Source: an uncultured Eubacteriales bacterium
GTDB taxonomy: Bacteria > Bacillota > Clostridia > Eubacteriales > Anaerofustaceae
Length of the DNA: 6,229 nucleotides
Direction: 5' to 3'
Assembly (NCBI GenBank): GCA_902796565.1
Contig: CADBPP010000167.1
Span: 1 to 6,229, forward strand
The notes under the pieces are model-generated. The model saw only the letters and a program-made list of their open reading frames with translations, searched no databases and was not told where the DNA came from. The position numbers and the translations under genes are program-made. Shown here piece after piece: positions 5,457 to 6,229 of the stretch (position 1 is its first letter; each line of letters starts with the position of its first letter).

Positions 5457-6229
5457 CATTTATACACTGGGATGCAAGGTGAACAGCTGTGACAGCGACA
5501 CCATATCCGCGGCCCTTGAGGCAGCGGGGCTGGCTGCCGCGGGTGAAGGGGAGGAGCCGGATCTCGCGGTTATAAACACCTGCGCCGTAACCTCCGAGAG
5601 CGTAAGGAAATCGAGACAGCTGACAAGACATGTCAGGAGCACGTATCCCGAATGCTTCATAGCGGTATGCGGATGCTTCGCCAGACTGGAGGAAGCCGGG
5701 AATGAGCTTCCCGAAGCGGACAGTGTCATCAGAGAGACCCGGGCCGACCTCACTGGAAGGGCGATCCTTGAAGCATATCTGGGAAGGAGCGCCGACGGCG
5801 TGGCCCCCGCCCTTTTAGGCACGGTGCATGAGACCCGTACCAGGGCTTCACTGAAGATCCAGGACGGATGCAACCGTTTCTGCACCTACTGCATCATACC
5901 ATATCTGAGGGGCAGGCTCTGGAGCGCCTCCCCGGATGACGTCATCGAAAAGATAAACGCCCTCTCTTCTGAGGGATACCGGGAGGTGGTCCTCACCGGC
6001 ATACACATCGCCTCGTATTCATATGAGGATAAAAGCCTCATTGACCTGCTGGAGCGCGTCGATTCCGAAAGCGCCATAGAGCGCTTCAGGCTCGGTTCCC
6101 TGGAGCCGGTCCTGATGAGCGGGGAATTCGTCGGGCGCCTTGCCCGTCTTAAGAAACTCTGCCCCCATTTCCATCTTTCCCTGCAGAGCGGGAGCACCTC
6201 CGTCCTCAAGAGGATGAAGAGGCGCTACA
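5446..6229 (+). CDS. mtaB: tRNA t6A37 methylthiotransferase MtaB (3' end outside window)
   Basis: MtaB (YqeV in Bacillus) is a radical-SAM enzyme with two 4Fe-4S clusters. It adds a methylthio group to t6A at position 37 of ANN-reading tRNAs, giving ms2t6A. The frame runs to the right edge without a stop; 261 codons are visible of a family usually about 430-450 long. The N-terminal UPF0004 domain shows YTLGCKVN with C10, NTC with C46, and CGC with C77 as the presumed second-cluster ligands; C15, C70 and C75 are extra cysteines. The radical-SAM motif CNRFCTYC gives C142, C146 and C149, within LKIQDGCNRFCTYCIIP, a wording typical of MtaB rather than MiaB or RimO. VVLTGIHIASY, RLGSLEP and HLSLQSGS also match MtaB. 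The ATG at 5446 gives the usual short leader before TLGC; a TTG at 5431 is an alternative. The stretch after RGR reads LWSAS where homologues usually have an RSR motif. It overlaps ribF by 11 bp. Confidence 0.93.
   Translation, partial: MRYSIYTLGCKVNSCDSDTISAALEAAGLAAAGEGEEPDLAVINTCAVTSESVRKSRQLTRHVRSTYPECFIAVCGCFARLEEAGNELPEADSVIRETRADLTGRAILEAYLGRSADGVAPALLGTVHETRTRASLKIQDGCNRFCTYCIIPYLRGRLWSASPDDVIEKINALSSEGYREVVLTGIHIASYSYEDKSLIDLLERVDSESAIERFRLGSLEPVLMSGEFVGRLARLKKLCPHFHLSLQSGSTSVLKRMKRRY

Noticed and set aside
4050..5459. 469-codon open frame on the minus strand opposite truB and ribF
   Set aside because: It lies opposite two clearly recognised genes, its predicted protein is His/Val/Gly-rich with no recognisable motif, and long antisense frames are expected from strong third-position GC bias.
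1..6229. An undescribed defence, mobile or biosynthetic system
   Set aside because: All bases are accounted for by six recognised housekeeping genes on one strand. There is no integrase, transposase, toxin, nuclease cassette, inverted terminal repeat or abrupt change in base composition.

Overview
This is a compact, single-strand housekeeping operon of translation, ribosome-maturation, RNA-turnover and cofactor genes, all read on the + strand. The order is infB (5' end outside the window) - rbfA - nrnA - truB - ribF - mtaB (3' end outside the window). The run rbfA-nrnA-truB-ribF behind infB is the arrangement typical of Bacillota. The proteins look clostridial: an IF-2 with a Q/N/G/R repeat arm, a DHH-type NrnA next to RbfA, and an MtaB/YqeV-type methylthiotransferase. 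The DNA is GC-rich with mostly G or C in third positions, yet arginine is often AGG/AGA and isoleucine is sometimes ATA. I infer a fairly GC-rich member of the Clostridia (gut or rumen type is plausible) but cannot name a genus.

Layout. Bases 1-2362 encode the last 786 residues of IF-2. They start with a low-complexity arm: seven 12-residue units, three 10-residue units and two 6-residue units. A lysine-rich linker follows, then the IF2_N helical domain, the GTPase domain and the C-terminal domains. Next come rbfA (2362-2733), nrnA (2723-3667), truB (3667-4536), ribF (4533-5456) and the first 261 codons of mtaB (5446 to the right edge). Every gene junction overlaps, by 1, 11, 1, 4 and 11 bp, so there is no non-coding base in the window. 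I see no promoter, terminator, RNA gene, mobile element or CRISPR.

How the genes fit together. IF-2 places initiator tRNA on the ribosome and RbfA matures the 30S subunit. TruB and MtaB modify tRNA (pseudouridine 55, and the 2-methylthio group on t6A37). NrnA clears short RNA fragments and pAp, and RibF makes FMN and FAD. The overlaps suggest coupled translation of one polycistronic mRNA whose promoter lies upstream of the window.

I found no new multi-gene system here. The points most worth a second look are the IF-2 repeat arm, which contains a perfect period-36 tract, departures from family motifs in MtaB and RibF, and mtaB sitting directly behind ribF.
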